A stretch of DNA of 64,000 nucleotides from an uncultured Bacteroides sp. (GCA_949292025.1 CASEYC010000056.1:78705-142704), one strand, 5' to 3'; shown: positions 34,324-43,451, counted from the stretch's first letter. Notes: generated by a model from the sequence alone, not told the origin. Program-made: numbers and translations.

Positions 34324-34992
34324 ATGGACACAATGTTTGACACCTTGCTACAATTGCCCCTCTTCCAGGGGCTGGCACACGAAGACTTTACCAGCATTCT
34401 GGATAAGGTCAAGCTGCACTTCGCCAAGCACAAGCCCGGCGAAACGATAGCCACGGCCGGAGAAAGCTGCGACCGCCTCATCTTCGTCCTGCGGGGCACC
34501 CTGAGCGCGACGATACCCGCCAGCCAGCACTCCTACCGCTTCACCGAACAATACACCGCCCCCTGCCTGATTGAGCCGTACTCCTTGTTTGGCATGTATC
34601 CCACCTTCGACGCCACCTACACGGCCGTGGAGGAAACGCACACCATCTGCATCAGCAAACGCTTCGTCACCAGCCACCTGTTCAAGTACGAGATATTCCG
34701 GCTGAACTACCTCAACATCGTCTGCAACCGCGCGCAGACCCTGCAACGCCGCCTGCGGACGCCCCTCGCCGGCGACGTGAAGCAACGCATCATCCACTTC
34801 ATCGCCAACCAGGCCGAGCGCCCCGCCGGAGAGAAGTCGCTGAAGATAAAGATGGAAGAGCTGGCCAGCATCTGCAACGAGACCCGCATGAACGTGTCGA
34901 AAGCCCTGAACTCCCTGCAAAACGAAGGACTGGTGGAGCTGCACCGCGGCGAAATCGTAGTGCCCCGCCTCGAACTGCTCACCGCACGCTGA
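34324..34992 (+). CDS. Crp/Fnr family transcriptional regulator
   Basis: A 222-residue regulator. Residues about 10-130 form a cyclic-nucleotide-binding-like beta-barrel (LPLFQGLAHEDF, RLIFVLRGTLSA) without the four Fe-S cysteines of Fnr. A C-terminal winged helix-turn-helix contains KIKMEELASICNETRMNVSK. The ligand is unknown. It is followed 42 bp later by an EamA exporter gene that it may control. Confidence 0.9.
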   Translation: MDTMFDTLLQLPLFQGLAHEDFTSILDKVKLHFAKHKPGETIATAGESCDRLIFVLRGTLSATIPASQHSYRFTEQYTAPCLIEPYSLFGMYPTFDATYTAVEETHTICISKRFVTSHLFKYEIFRLNYLNIVCNRAQTLQRRLRTPLAGDVKQRIIHFIANQAERPAGEKSLKIKMEELASICNETRMNVSKALNSLQNEGLVELHRGEIVVPRLELLTAR

Positions 34993-35034
34993 CGCCCGTC
35001 CCTGCTCCCATACCTTATTTATATATATTATGCT

Positions 35035-35967
35035 ATGAACGAGAAAGCCAAAGGCTACCTGCTGGCCATCATCGCCGCGGCCACGTATGGCATGAACCCG
35101 CTGTTCGCCCTGCCGCTCTATGCGGACGGCATGAATCCGGACTCCGTGCTCTTCTTCCGCTACCTCTTTGCCATCCCCATGGTGGGCGCCATGCTCAAGA
35201 CGCGGCGCGGCAGCGACTTCCACATCCGCCGGAAGGACCTCCTCCCCCTCATCGTGATGGGCATCCTGGTGGCCCTCTCCTCGCTGACCCTGTTCGAAGC
35301 CTACAACTACATGGACGCCGGCATCGCCTCCACCATCCTCTTTGTCTACCCCATCCTGGTGGCCCTCATCATGGCGGCTGTCTACAAGGAGAAAGTGACC
35401 CTGCAGACCGGCCTCTGCCTGCTGCTGGCCCTCAGCGGCATCGCCATGCTCTACCAGGGAGGCGACGGCGTCACGCTGAGCCTGACCGGCACGCTGCTGG
35501 TGCTGGGCTCGGCCTTGTCCTACGCCGTCTACATCGTGGGCGTCAACCGCCCCGGCCTGAAGGAGATGGCCACGCTGAAGGTGACGTTCTACGTCCTGCT
35601 GTTCGGCGTGCTGCTTTTCGTCGGGCGGCTGTGGGCGGACGGCAGCGTCACCCTGCCCACCCGCTGGTGGCTGTGGGGCAATCTCGTCGCCCTCGGGCTG
35701 TTCCCCACCGCCATCTCCTTCCTGTGCACCACCAGCGCCATCCAGCGCATCGGCTCCACGCCCACGGCCATCCTGGGTGCGCTGGAGCCGCTGACGGCCA
35801 TCCTGTTTGGCATCACCGTCTTCGGCGAACGGCTGACGGCGCGCGACTGCATGGGCGTCACGCTGATACTGGTGGCAGTGACGGTGGTCGTGGCAGGGGG
35901 CAGCATCACGCATCAGTTGGTGAGGTTCCGCAAGATGTTCCCGAGGATGACAAGAAAGCATAAATAA
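35035..35967 (+). CDS. EamA/DMT family transporter
   Basis: A 310-residue inner-membrane exporter with ten hydrophobic segments in two EamA repeats (AATYGMNPLFALPLY in the first, GSALSYAVYIVGVN and LGALEPLTAILFG in the second). It has a basic C-terminal tail. The substrate is not predictable; relatives export amino acids or other metabolites. It lies directly after a Crp-like gene on the same strand. Confidence 0.9.
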   Translation: MNEKAKGYLLAIIAAATYGMNPLFALPLYADGMNPDSVLFFRYLFAIPMVGAMLKTRRGSDFHIRRKDLLPLIVMGILVALSSLTLFEAYNYMDAGIASTILFVYPILVALIMAAVYKEKVTLQTGLCLLLALSGIAMLYQGGDGVTLSLTGTLLVLGSALSYAVYIVGVNRPGLKEMATLKVTFYVLLFGVLLFVGRLWADGSVTLPTRWWLWGNLVALGLFPTAISFLCTTSAIQRIGSTPTAILGALEPLTAILFGITVFGERLTARDCMGVTLILVAVTVVVAGGSITHQLVRFRKMFPRMTRKHK

Positions 35968-35972
35968 GCCCA

Positions 35973-36025
35973 TTTGCACTCGGCAAGTGCAAAATAGTTC
36001 AGAATTTGCACTTGTCAAGTGCAAA
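35973..36025 (+). promoter_or_regulatory. two tandem TTTGCACT palindromes, putative operators
   Basis: Palindrome 1 (35973-35993) has 8-base arms TTTGCACT/AGTGCAAA. Palindrome 2 (36005-36025) has 9-base arms TTTGCACTT/AAGTGCAAA around GTC. Their centres are 32 bp apart, about three helical turns. A TATCTTTG -7 box follows at 36033-36040, so a bound protein would cover the promoter of the ATPase gene. Confidence 0.7.
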
Positions 36026-36060
36026 ATATACGTATCTTTGTCCCCAAAACAAGCCAAAGG

Positions 36061-37230
36061 ATGGAACACCTGATAAGAATCTACAAGAAACTGCTGCGCG
36101 AGACGGACACGGAATTCTTCCGCTACCTCTACCAAGACATCGCATGGGACAACCGCATGATTGGCATACGCGGGCCACGGGGTGTGGGCAAGACCACCCT
36201 GATGTTGCAGCGCATCAAACAGGATTTGGATGCCAACGATGCCCTGTATGTCAATGCCGATGACATCTATTTCAGCGAACACCGCTTATTGGATTTGGCC
36301 GAGAGACTGGTGCAACGGGGAGTACACTATCTGTTCATCGACGAAATACATAAATATAAGGACTGGTCCAAGGAGCTGAAACTGATATATGACTATTACA
36401 GCGAATTGCAAGTGGTATTCTCCGGTTCGTCCGTGCTCGACCTGAACAGGGGGAATGCGGACCTGAGCCGCCGCGCCGTGGTCTATCATCTGTACGGCTT
36501 GTCTTTCCGGGAATACCTGAGACTGATGCAAGGCATCGATGTCCCTGTGTTTTCGCTGGACGAAATCGTGACCGGACATGCAGAGCATGTATCCCTGAAA
36601 ACGCCGCTGCTATTCTTCGAGCAATACCTGCGCCAAGGTTATTACCCCTTTGCCCGTGAGGGAAGCTTCGACGAGAAACTGAGGCAAATCATCAACCTGA
36701 CCTTGGAAAGCGACATTCCCGTATTCGCGGAGATGTCCGCCACGATGGGGCGCAAGTTCAAGAAACTACTTTCCATCATCGCCCAAAGCGTCCCATTCAA
36801 ACCCAACGTGAGCAAGCTGTCGGAACTGATAGGGACCGGCCGGAACCAGATGGGCGACTACCTGCGCTACATCGAAGACGCGGGCATGATCATCCAACTG
36901 AAAGACGACACCGGCGGCATCCGCGGCCTGGGAAAGGTGGAGAAAGTCTACCTGGACAACAGCAACCTGATTTATGCCCTGGCAGACGGGGCGGTCAACG
37001 TCGGCAACCTGCGCGAAACATTCTTTGTCAACCAGATGCGGGTCAGGAACGCGGTCTCTTCGTCGTCCCTGGCCGACTTTGAAATAGGCCGCCGCACGTT
37101 CGAGGTAGGCGGCAAGTCAAAAGGCAAACGCCAAATAGAAGCGGCGGCAGAAGGCTATGTGGTAAAGGATGAGATAGAATACGCCTCCGGCAACATCCTG
37201 CCGCTATGGTGGTTCGGGCTGAACTACTGA
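36061..37230 (+). CDS. AAA-family ATPase with DUF4143 domain
   Basis: A 389-residue protein. An N-terminal AAA domain (Walker A GPRGVGKTT near 40; Walker B LFIDEIHKYKDW near 97) is followed by an ATPase lid and the C-terminal DUF4143 nuclease-like region. This architecture belongs to the large, often horizontally moved AAA_14/DUF4143 family of unknown function. The start at 36061 follows a TATCTTTG box; the open frame begins earlier, inside the promoter. Two strong palindromes upstream suggest tight control. Confidence 0.88.
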   Translation: MEHLIRIYKKLLRETDTEFFRYLYQDIAWDNRMIGIRGPRGVGKTTLMLQRIKQDLDANDALYVNADDIYFSEHRLLDLAERLVQRGVHYLFIDEIHKYKDWSKELKLIYDYYSELQVVFSGSSVLDLNRGNADLSRRAVVYHLYGLSFREYLRLMQGIDVPVFSLDEIVTGHAEHVSLKTPLLFFEQYLRQGYYPFAREGSFDEKLRQIINLTLESDIPVFAEMSATMGRKFKKLLSIIAQSVPFKPNVSKLSELIGTGRNQMGDYLRYIEDAGMIIQLKDDTGGIRGLGKVEKVYLDNSNLIYALADGAVNVGNLRETFFVNQMRVRNAVSSSSLADFEIGRRTFEVGGKSKGKRQIEAAAEGYVVKDEIEYASGNILPLWWFGLNY

Positions 37231-37279
37231 ACAGGCAAGGAAGATGGCGAGAAAGCATAAAAAATAACCCGCCAGTCCC

Positions 37280-37309
37280 TTGCCTTTTCCCGAAAAATGC
37301 TTACCTTCG
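37280..37309 (+). promoter_or_regulatory. probable promoter of the second phase-variable fimbrillin gene
   Basis: TTG (37280-37282), 19 bases, TACCTTCG (37302-37309), about 38 bp before the ATG at 37347. Confidence 0.5.
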
Positions 37310-37346
37310 CCCCCATCAAATGTATAACCCCCAAAATGAAGCCGGC

Positions 37347-38980
37347 ATGAACAAAACCGTCCTACATAGGAAACCCCATTTTACCCCCCCCATTTAACTT
37401 GCGTTAACACGCGGAACCTCCTTTTGTGCGCCATGCTGCCCCTTCTCCTCCTGGCGGCCTGCACGCACGACGACGCCCCCGCCTCCCCGGCGGGCATCCC
37501 CCTCCCTCCGGACACCTCCCCCCTGCAGATAGCCTCCGTCATCATCAGCGCCGACGGACAGCCCCGGACGCGCTTGGCGGACGAGGGCAACAGCACGAAG
37601 TGGCAGGAGGGCGACCAAATAGGGGTACGTATCGGCGATGACCCGGAAACGGGCATCTACAAGATGGATGTGGACGTGGAGGGCAGCCTTGTCGGCATCA
37701 CTCCCATAAAGCCGGTCTATTGGAAAAACACCGCCCCCGCCACCATCACCGCCTGGTATCCCGTGACGGACGAAATAGACTTCACCCACCAAGACAAGGG
37801 ACTGACCTACCTGCTGAAAGCCGAACCTGTCAATGCCACGTATAATCAATCCGATCCCATCAACCTCACCTTCACCCACCAGCTCGCCAAGGTGCGCGTG
37901 CTGCTGGAGGGCGAAAAGGCACAAGACGTGGAGAAGGTCTATGTGCGCAGCTATCCGAAGAGTGCCAACAACCAAGGCTCATTGGGTGGTCTCGAAGGCA
38001 ATGCCGATTATGTCCCCATGTACGAGACCACATACGAAGGAAAGGAGTGCTGGGAAGCCACGTTGCGCCCAGGTCATTTAGAGGCGGACAATACCTTCGA
38101 GGTGGCAAATGAGAAGGGTAGTCGTATGCGGGTAATGCTGGCGCAGGAGGATATGCGTATTGCTGCCGGACAGGTATATACGATAAACATCAGCGTAAAT
38201 GAGCCCAAGCAAGTTGAGGGCAACATCAGCGACAGCGATACCTATATCGTAAGCGGAGAACGCAATGAACCTATTAATATCACCGGAGGAAGCCCCACTA
38301 TTTACTTGGATGAAGCCAACATTACTGCAAACAGCGGAAATACCATCAATATAACAGGTGGCAATCCAACTATTTATATAGTAGGTCAAAACACCATCAC
38401 CAGCAGCTCCGGCACAGGCATCTACGTAGCAAAAGGCTGTAGCGTCACCATTATCTCCGATGACAGGGTAAGTAACGCACTCACGGTTACTGGAAGAATC
38501 ACCGGCATTGGCGGTAGTGCCAATGAAGATGAGGTATTGGATTGCGGTGACATCACAATTCGCAATGTCACTCTCTCAGCAAGCACGGACAGTGAGAGTA
38601 TTTACGTTAGCTATGGATCAGTACACAGGCCTGGTATAGGTGCTGTGGGCACAGCAGCGTGTGGAACAATTACCATAGACAACTCCACCGTTACTGCATA
38701 CGGTAGCGGCGATTATAGTAATAGAAGCGCAGCAGCCATCGGAGGAGGTCTTGTGGGATCTTCAATTGGAGAAAAAATCTCTATCTCCATTAGTAATTCC
38801 GACATTTATGCTCACCGGAATTGTAGTGTAGGCAATTATATCGGACAAGGTGGTCATTTTCAATCTGCACAAAAAGGGCAGATTGATGCGGATGTGAAAA
38901 ACAGTACCATACATAAATATACAAGCGATACATATGACGGACAAACGGTGTATGGAGATGACGGTACTGTAATAGAATAA
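37347..38980 (+). CDS. fimbrillin-like surface lipoprotein with beta-helix C-terminus, frame interrupted at C8 tract (phase-variable candidate)
   Basis: ATG 37347 (MNKTVLHRKPHFTPP) reads through eight Cs at 37384-37391 and stops at TAA 37395. The long frame has a TAG at 37367 and no ATG before the hydrophobic run RNLLLCAMLPLLLLAAC. With nine Cs (or six) the ATG joins it and gives a 544-residue lipoprotein. The fimbrillin-like N-terminal domain shows VYWKNTAPATITAWYP and LTFTHQLAKVRVL. The C-terminal half has repeated short strands (INITGGSPTIYLDEANITAN, ITGGNPTIYIVGQNTI) typical of a right-handed beta-helix and is more AT-rich than the first half. Internal ATG 37433 would give a weak, uncharged signal. 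Confidence 0.78.
37384..37391 (+). repeat. C8 homopolymer in coding sequence
   Basis: Eight Cs in the context TTTTA-C8-ATTT, thirteen codons after the ATG. This is the same context as 16356-16363. Confidence 0.95.
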
Positions 38981-39148
38981 CATCCGGCCGCCCGGACCGC
39001 ACACCGGACAGGGAGACATCCCCCCAGAAAAATCGTTCTTTGACATTCTGCCCCCCGGAATAATGGGAGCAAAGCGGTCTTGTTCTCGGATAGTTTTCGT
39101 ACCTTTGCGGTGATGAACCGGAAATACGAACCCCTAACATAGAAAAGT

Positions 39149-39340
39149 ATGATGAAAGTAGGAGACAAAGTGCTGATATCCCCGGATCTGACCTTGCAGA
39201 AGGAATGGCTGGAAGGCACGGTGATTCAAGTGGAGAACAATCCCTTTGTAGGCATCGTGATTTCTGCAGAAACCGAAGACCGCAATGTGTTCTTCGGGCA
39301 GGAAGACCTGTTCAAACTTGCAAAAGAAGATTTGAGATAA
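39149..39340 (+). CDS. small hypothetical protein
   Basis: A 63-residue soluble protein, MMKVGDKVLISPDLTLQKEW at the start, predicted as a small beta barrel similar in feel to KOW/SH3-like folds (VGDKVLISPD, EGTVIQVENNPFVGIVIS). A TACCTTTG -7 box is at 39100-39107. The second Met (39152) is an equally possible start. I do not recognise a named family. It sits between a fimbrillin-like gene and an HU-like gene. Confidence 0.65.
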   Translation: MMKVGDKVLISPDLTLQKEWLEGTVIQVENNPFVGIVISAETEDRNVFFGQEDLFKLAKEDLR

Positions 39341-39440
39341 ATACGCAATCCACTTGCCTCCCATTATTCCGCCTGCCCCGCCGTATGTCCCACGGCGAGG
39401 CAGGCGGTTCCTTTTTCTCCGTCTTGGCGGGCCCGGAACC

Positions 39441-39544
39441 TTCACCAAGGTGGCGGCGGCGTCGTCACCTTGGTCTTGACCTTGCCGTCACCTTGGTCAC
39501 GGCAGCGTCGTCACCTTGGTCTCGGCGCGGCCACCACCAAGGCC
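39441..39544. repeat. 23-bp periodic array, CACCTTGGT units
   Basis: GTCACCTTGGTC occurs at 39464, 39487 and 39510, exactly 23 bp apart. Related units lie at 39441 (TTCACCAAGGTG) and 39533 (ACCACCAAGGCC), keeping the same phase with the core inverted to CCAAGG. The 11-base spacers differ. The array fills the middle of the 317-bp gap 39341-39657, in which I see no gene. Confidence 0.85.
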
Positions 39545-39657
39545 ACAGGGCGCGCCGGACGGAGGCGGGACAACAAACGTTTGAATATCATGTGTTTATG
39601 TGATATGACCGAGAGTATTAACCGTAATGTTTAACCAATTAGAAAAGGAGGTACACA

Positions 39658-40173
39658 ATGGCCTTTAAGTATTCCCTCGTAGAGAGAAGCAAAGACCCGC
39701 GTAACCCCGACTCGGAGAAGCAGTGGTATGGCACCCCGCAGAGCAACGCCCCGCTGAGCGGCAAGGCGATGACCCGCGCGGCCACGAAGAATACCACCAC
39801 CGCCCCCATCGAACTGGAGGCGGCCCTGGAGCTGCTGGCCGACTTTGTGCCCGAGCAACTGTTGCAAGGACACACGGTGACCATCCCCGGGCTGGGCTAC
39901 TTCCGTCTGACGTTCAAGAGCAAAGGCTCGGCGACGGTGGAGGACTTCGACCCGCGCGAGATGCTGTATGACGTGCGCCCGGTGTTCGTGCCGGACAAGG
40001 CGTTCCGCAAGCGCGTGCAGGACAACATCGTCTTCGAGGACGGCGGCGTGACGAAGGACGGCGTGAGCTACCGCACCCGTGCGGACTACCTGCTGCAGAC
40101 CGGCGGCGGAAACGCCGGCACGCCTGGCGGCGGCAGCGAGCCGGGCAGCGGCGACGACGGGTCGTTCGGATGA
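39658..40173 (+). CDS. HU-like DNA-binding protein with Gly-rich tail
   Basis: A 171-residue protein starting MAFKYSLVERSKDPRNPDSE. It has the divergent HU-related layout of Bacteroidota: TAPIELEAALELLADFVPEQ helices, VTIPGLGYFRLTFKSKGSAT beta-arm region and a C-terminal linker. It ends in a disordered Gly/Ser tail GDDGSFG that is shared with the broken paralogue at 18422-18910. It lies 77 bp before a fimbrillin-like lipoprotein gene, and the paralogue also neighbours one, so a link to surface-protein expression is possible. Confidence 0.85.
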   Translation: MAFKYSLVERSKDPRNPDSEKQWYGTPQSNAPLSGKAMTRAATKNTTTAPIELEAALELLADFVPEQLLQGHTVTIPGLGYFRLTFKSKGSATVEDFDPREMLYDVRPVFVPDKAFRKRVQDNIVFEDGGVTKDGVSYRTRADYLLQTGGGNAGTPGGGSEPGSGDDGSFG

Positions 40174-40250
40174 CGCATTTCCGCCCGCCCGCAAGCCGGG
40201 CGGGCTTGGACAGCACAACAGATTATTTCACAATAAAAACAACAAAGAGT

Positions 40251-41159
40251 ATGAAAATGAAGACCAACCTCATGGCCCCGGCCATGATTGCCGCCCTCTT
40301 GCTGGGGGCGTGCAGCAACGATGAAGACATGAACCAGGTGGACCTCTCGAAGCCCATCGCGCTGAGCTTCGCCCCCGCCCCGCTGGACGTGCAGACCCGC
40401 GCCACCATCGGCGTCGGGAACGCCTCTTTCCAGCAAGGCGACAAGGTGGGCGTGTATGTGGACGGCGCGGGCTACAGCAACATCGGCTACACCTGCGGCG
40501 GCAACGCCTGGAGCACCACCGAGGAACTCTACTGGCCCGAGGACGCCACGTACACCTTCCGCGCCTACTATCCCTACATGGAGACGGTGAGCACGGCCGT
40601 CAGCCTGCCCGCCGACCAGAGCACGGAGGCAGCCTTCACGAAGGCCGACCTCATGTGGGTCAGCGCCAACTACCAGGCCACGAACAGCAACATCACCCTC
40701 ACCCTGGGTCACCGGATGAGCCTCATCAAGCTGGACGTCAGCCAGGGTGAGGGCATCACGCTGGACGAAATCAAGACGATGACGCCCGCCATCCTCGGCA
40801 GCATCCCCACCGTGGGCACATGGGACCTGACGACGGGCGAGGTGACTTTCGCGGCAGACGCGGAGACCACCGGCAACATCCGCCCCTACATGAAGGACAA
40901 CGGCGACGGCACGCTGACTTATTATGCGCTGGTGATGCCCAACACCGTCTTCCGCAACGGCGAACGCTTCTTCAGCCTGACGGACGGCACGACCACCTAC
41001 AGCTACCGCCTGAACATTGAGAACGGCTTCACTGCCGGCCAGGCGCAGTATTGCGACATCGACCTGACGGTGCACCGCACGGGCATCAGCCTCACGGGCT
41101 TCGGCATCGGCAACTGGACGGAGTCTGCCACAGGCAGCGGGACGGTGACGATGGACTGA
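40251..41159 (+). CDS. fimbrillin family lipoprotein
   Basis: A 302-residue lipoprotein: MKMKTNLMAPAMIAALLLGAC with lipobox Cys21, then a fimbrillin-like body. It shows VQTRATIGVG (possible Arg-gingipain-type processing context), FQQGDKVGVYVDG, YWPEDATYTFRAYYPYMET, and LTLGHRMSLIKLDV. It shares this module with the two C-tract genes but has no homopolymer and no extra C-terminal domain. It is probably a minor surface fimbria or adhesin subunit. It follows the HU-like gene and ends at a hairpin. Confidence 0.88.
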   Translation: MKMKTNLMAPAMIAALLLGACSNDEDMNQVDLSKPIALSFAPAPLDVQTRATIGVGNASFQQGDKVGVYVDGAGYSNIGYTCGGNAWSTTEELYWPEDATYTFRAYYPYMETVSTAVSLPADQSTEAAFTKADLMWVSANYQATNSNITLTLGHRMSLIKLDVSQGEGITLDEIKTMTPAILGSIPTVGTWDLTTGEVTFAADAETTGNIRPYMKDNGDGTLTYYALVMPNTVFRNGERFFSLTDGTTTYSYRLNIENGFTAGQAQYCDIDLTVHRTGISLTGFGIGNWTESATGSGTVTMD

Positions 41160-41185
41160 GAACCGGAAGGGTAAACAAACACGAC

Positions 41186-41224
41186 GAGCACCGCCGGCCC
41201 GAGGATTCGGGACGGGCGGTGCTC
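41186..41224. terminator. hairpin between convergent fimbrillin and guaA genes
   Basis: GAGCACCGCC (41186-41195) pairs perfectly with GGCGGTGCTC (41215-41224). No strong T-run follows on either side. Confidence 0.65.
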
Positions 41225-41249
41225 GCGGTGTTATTTCAAGAGGGCAAAC

Positions 41250-42803
41250 TTACTCCCACTCAATCGTCGAAGGCGGCTTGGACGAGATGTCATACGCCAC
41301 GCGGTTCACGCCCTTCACCTTATTTATAATGTCGTTGGACACCTTGGCCAGGAAGTCGTAGGGCAGGCGGGCCCAGTCGGCGGTCATGGCATCGGTGCTG
41401 GTCACGGCACGCAGGGCCACGGCACGCTCGTAGGTGCGCTCGTCGCCCATGACGCCCACGCTGCGGACAGGCAGGAGGATGACGCCGGCCTGCCATACCT
41501 GGTCGTAGAGGGACACCTCGCGTCCATCGGCGTCCTTCACCTTCCAGTCGCGCAGGCCCTGGATGAAGATGTCGTCGGCATCTTGCAGGATGCGCACCTT
41601 CTCCGGGGTGATGTCGCCCAGGATACGCACGGCCAAGCCCGGTCCCGGGAAGGGATGGCGGCCTATCAGGTGCTCCGGTATGCCCAGCTCGCGGCCCACG
41701 CGGCGCACCTCGTCCTTGAAGAGCCACTTCAGCGGCTCGCAGAGCTGGAGGTTCATCTCCTTGGGCAGGCCGCCCACGTTGTGGTGGCTCTTGATGACCT
41801 TGCCCGTGATGTTCAGGCTCTCGATGCGGTCGGGGTAGATGGTGCCCTGCGCCAGCCAGCGGGCGTCGGTGATTTTGCGTGCCTCGGCGTTGAACACTTC
41901 CACGAAGTCGCGGCCGATGATCTTGCGCTTCTGCTCGGGGTCGCTGACGCCTTCCAGATCCTTGAAGAACTTCTCGCTGGCATCCACGCCGATGACGTTC
42001 AGGCCCAGGCACTCATAGTCGTGCATCACGTTGTGGAACTCGTTCTTGCGCAGCAGGCCGTGGTCCACGAAGATGCAGGTCAGGTTCTTGCCGATGGCGC
42101 GGTTCAGCAGCACGGCGGCCACGGACGAATCCACGCCCCCGCTCAGGCCGAGGATGACGCGGTCGTTGCCAATCTGCTCCTTCAGCTCGGCCACGGTGGT
42201 GTCCACGAACGAGGCGGAGCTCCACGTCTGGTGGCATCCGCAGATGTCCGCCACGAAGTTCTTCAGCATCAGCGTGCCGTCCTCGCTATGGAACACCTCG
42301 GGATGGAACTGCACGCCCCACATCTGCTCGCCCTCCACCTGGTAGGCGGCGATGGCCACCTCGTCCGTAGAGGCGATGATGCGGAAGTTGTCCGGGATGG
42401 CGGTGATGGTGTCGCCGTGGCTCATCCACACCTGCGAGTGTTCGCGCACGCCCTTCAGCAGGGGATTGTCGTGCTCGAAGCGGCCTAAATTCGCACGTCC
42501 GTACTCGCGGCTGCCGGCGGGTTCCACCTTGCCCCCGTTGGTATAGGCGATGAACTGCGCGCCATAGCAGATGCCCAGGATGGGCAGTTTGCCGCGGATG
42601 CCGTCCAAGTCCACCTTGAACGCCTCCTGGTCATACACCGAGAAGGGGCTTCCGGACAGGATGACGCCCTTCACGCTCCCGTCGCCGTGGGGGAACTTGT
42701 TGTAAGGCACGATTTCGCAATACACATTCAGCTCGCGGATGCGGCGGCCGATGAGCTGCGTGGTCTGCGAACCGAAGTCGAGAATGATAATCTTTTCCTC
42801 CAT
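41250..42803 (-). CDS. guaA: GMP synthase (glutamine-hydrolysing)
   Basis: A 517-residue enzyme converting XMP to GMP. The N-terminal class I amidotransferase has its nucleophile Cys in ILGICYGAQ, with the triad His/Glu in FHPEVFHSE. The ATP pyrophosphatase domain has the P-loop [13 protein letters not shown]. The dimerisation domain ends [12 protein letters not shown]. Length is normal. The upstream gap contains a 22-bp repeat array. Confidence 0.98.
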   Translation of the reverse strand: MEEKIIILDFGSQTTQLIGRRIRELNVYCEIVPYNKFPHGDGSVKGVILSGSPFSVYDQEAFKVDLDGIRGKLPILGICYGAQFIAYTNGGKVEPAGSREYGRANLGRFEHDNPLLKGVREHSQVWMSHGDTITAIPDNFRIIASTDEVAIAAYQVEGEQMWGVQFHPEVFHSEDGTLMLKNFVADICGCHQTWSSASFVDTTVAELKEQIGNDRVILGLSGGVDSSVAAVLLNRAIGKNLTCIFVDHGLLRKNEFHNVMHDYECLGLNVIGVDASEKFFKDLEGVSDPEQKRKIIGRDFVEVFNAEARKITDARWLAQGTIYPDRIESLNITGKVIKSHHNVGGLPKEMNLQLCEPLKWLFKDEVRRVGRELGIPEHLIGRHPFPGPGLAVRILGDITPEKVRILQDADDIFIQGLRDWKVKDADGREVSLYDQVWQAGVILLPVRSVGVMGDERTYERAVALRAVTSTDAMTADWARLPYDFLAKVSNDIINKVKGVNRVAYDISSKPPSTIEWE

Positions 42804-42891
42804 ATCAATCAGTGATGGTTGTTGTTCTGGTTATGGGTGCAAAGATAATACAAAAAAACGAGATACCCGCCCTCTCCGCGCAAACTTTGGC

Positions 42892-42957
42892 TAATCCTTC
42901 GCCAAGCGCGAGCCAAAGTTCCGCAAAACGCGGGGCAAAGTTCCGCGAAGCACGGAG
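42892..42957 (+). repeat. 22-nt array between mscL and guaA
   Basis: Two adjacent 22-nt units at 42914-42935 and 42936-42957 both begin CAAAGTTCCGC and differ at four purine transitions. A third, more divergent unit precedes them. They are unrelated in sequence to the GCACGGGCGCAGG family but have the same length. Confidence 0.8.
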
Positions 42958-42960
42958 CGA

Positions 42961-43398
42961 TTATTTCCGCTCCTTCAGCAAGTCGCGGATTTCCGTCAGG
43001 AGCAGTTCCTCCTTGCTCGGCGCGGGGGGAGCGGCGGGCGTGGCAGGCTTCTGGGGCTTCTTGTGGTTCAGCTCGGACAGCAGGCGCACGAAGAGGAAGA
43101 CGGAGAAGGCGATGATGAGGAAGTCGAACGTCACCTGGAGGAAATTGCCGTAGTTCAGCGTCACGGCCGCGGCCACCTCTTTCCCGTTCTCCACCACGGC
43201 AGGCTTCAGCACCAGCTTCAAGTCCGTGAAGTTCACCCCGCCCACCAGCAAGCCGATGGGAGGCATGATGACGTCGGCCACCACCGACGACACAATCTTG
43301 CCGAACGCGCCGCCGATAATCACACCGACAGCCATGTCAATCACGTTGCCTTTCATGGCAAAAGCCTTGAAATCTTGCAGAAAAGTTGTTTTTCCCAT
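42961..43398 (-). CDS. mscL: large-conductance mechanosensitive channel
   Basis: A 145-residue pore subunit that opens under membrane tension to release solutes on osmotic downshock. The N-terminal amphipathic helix is followed by the pore-lining [20 protein letters not shown], a periplasmic loop (about 50-80), the second transmembrane helix and a charged cytoplasmic helix ending [10 protein letters not shown]. Length and order are normal. Confidence 0.97.
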   Translation of the reverse strand: MGKTTFLQDFKAFAMKGNVIDMAVGVIIGGAFGKIVSSVVADVIMPPIGLLVGGVNFTDLKLVLKPAVVENGKEVAAAVTLNYGNFLQVTFDFLIIAFSVFLFVRLLSELNHKKPQKPATPAAPPAPSKEELLLTEIRDLLKERK

Positions 43399-43451
43399 GT
43401 TTTTTAATTTATTTAATCATCAAACAGGGCGCGAAATTAAAAAGAAATTCT

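Noticed and set aside
36033-36040. Full consensus promoter for the ATPase gene
   Set aside because: The -7 box is good, but TTTG at 36005 is 24 bases away and TTG at 36012 is 18 away, so only the -7 box is claimed, together with the palindromes.
37433-38980. Simple start at ATG 37433 for the second fimbrillin-like gene
   Set aside because: It would give a signal peptide with no positive charge and only nine residues before the lipid Cys. The upstream ATG with a register change gives a normal lipoprotein signal.
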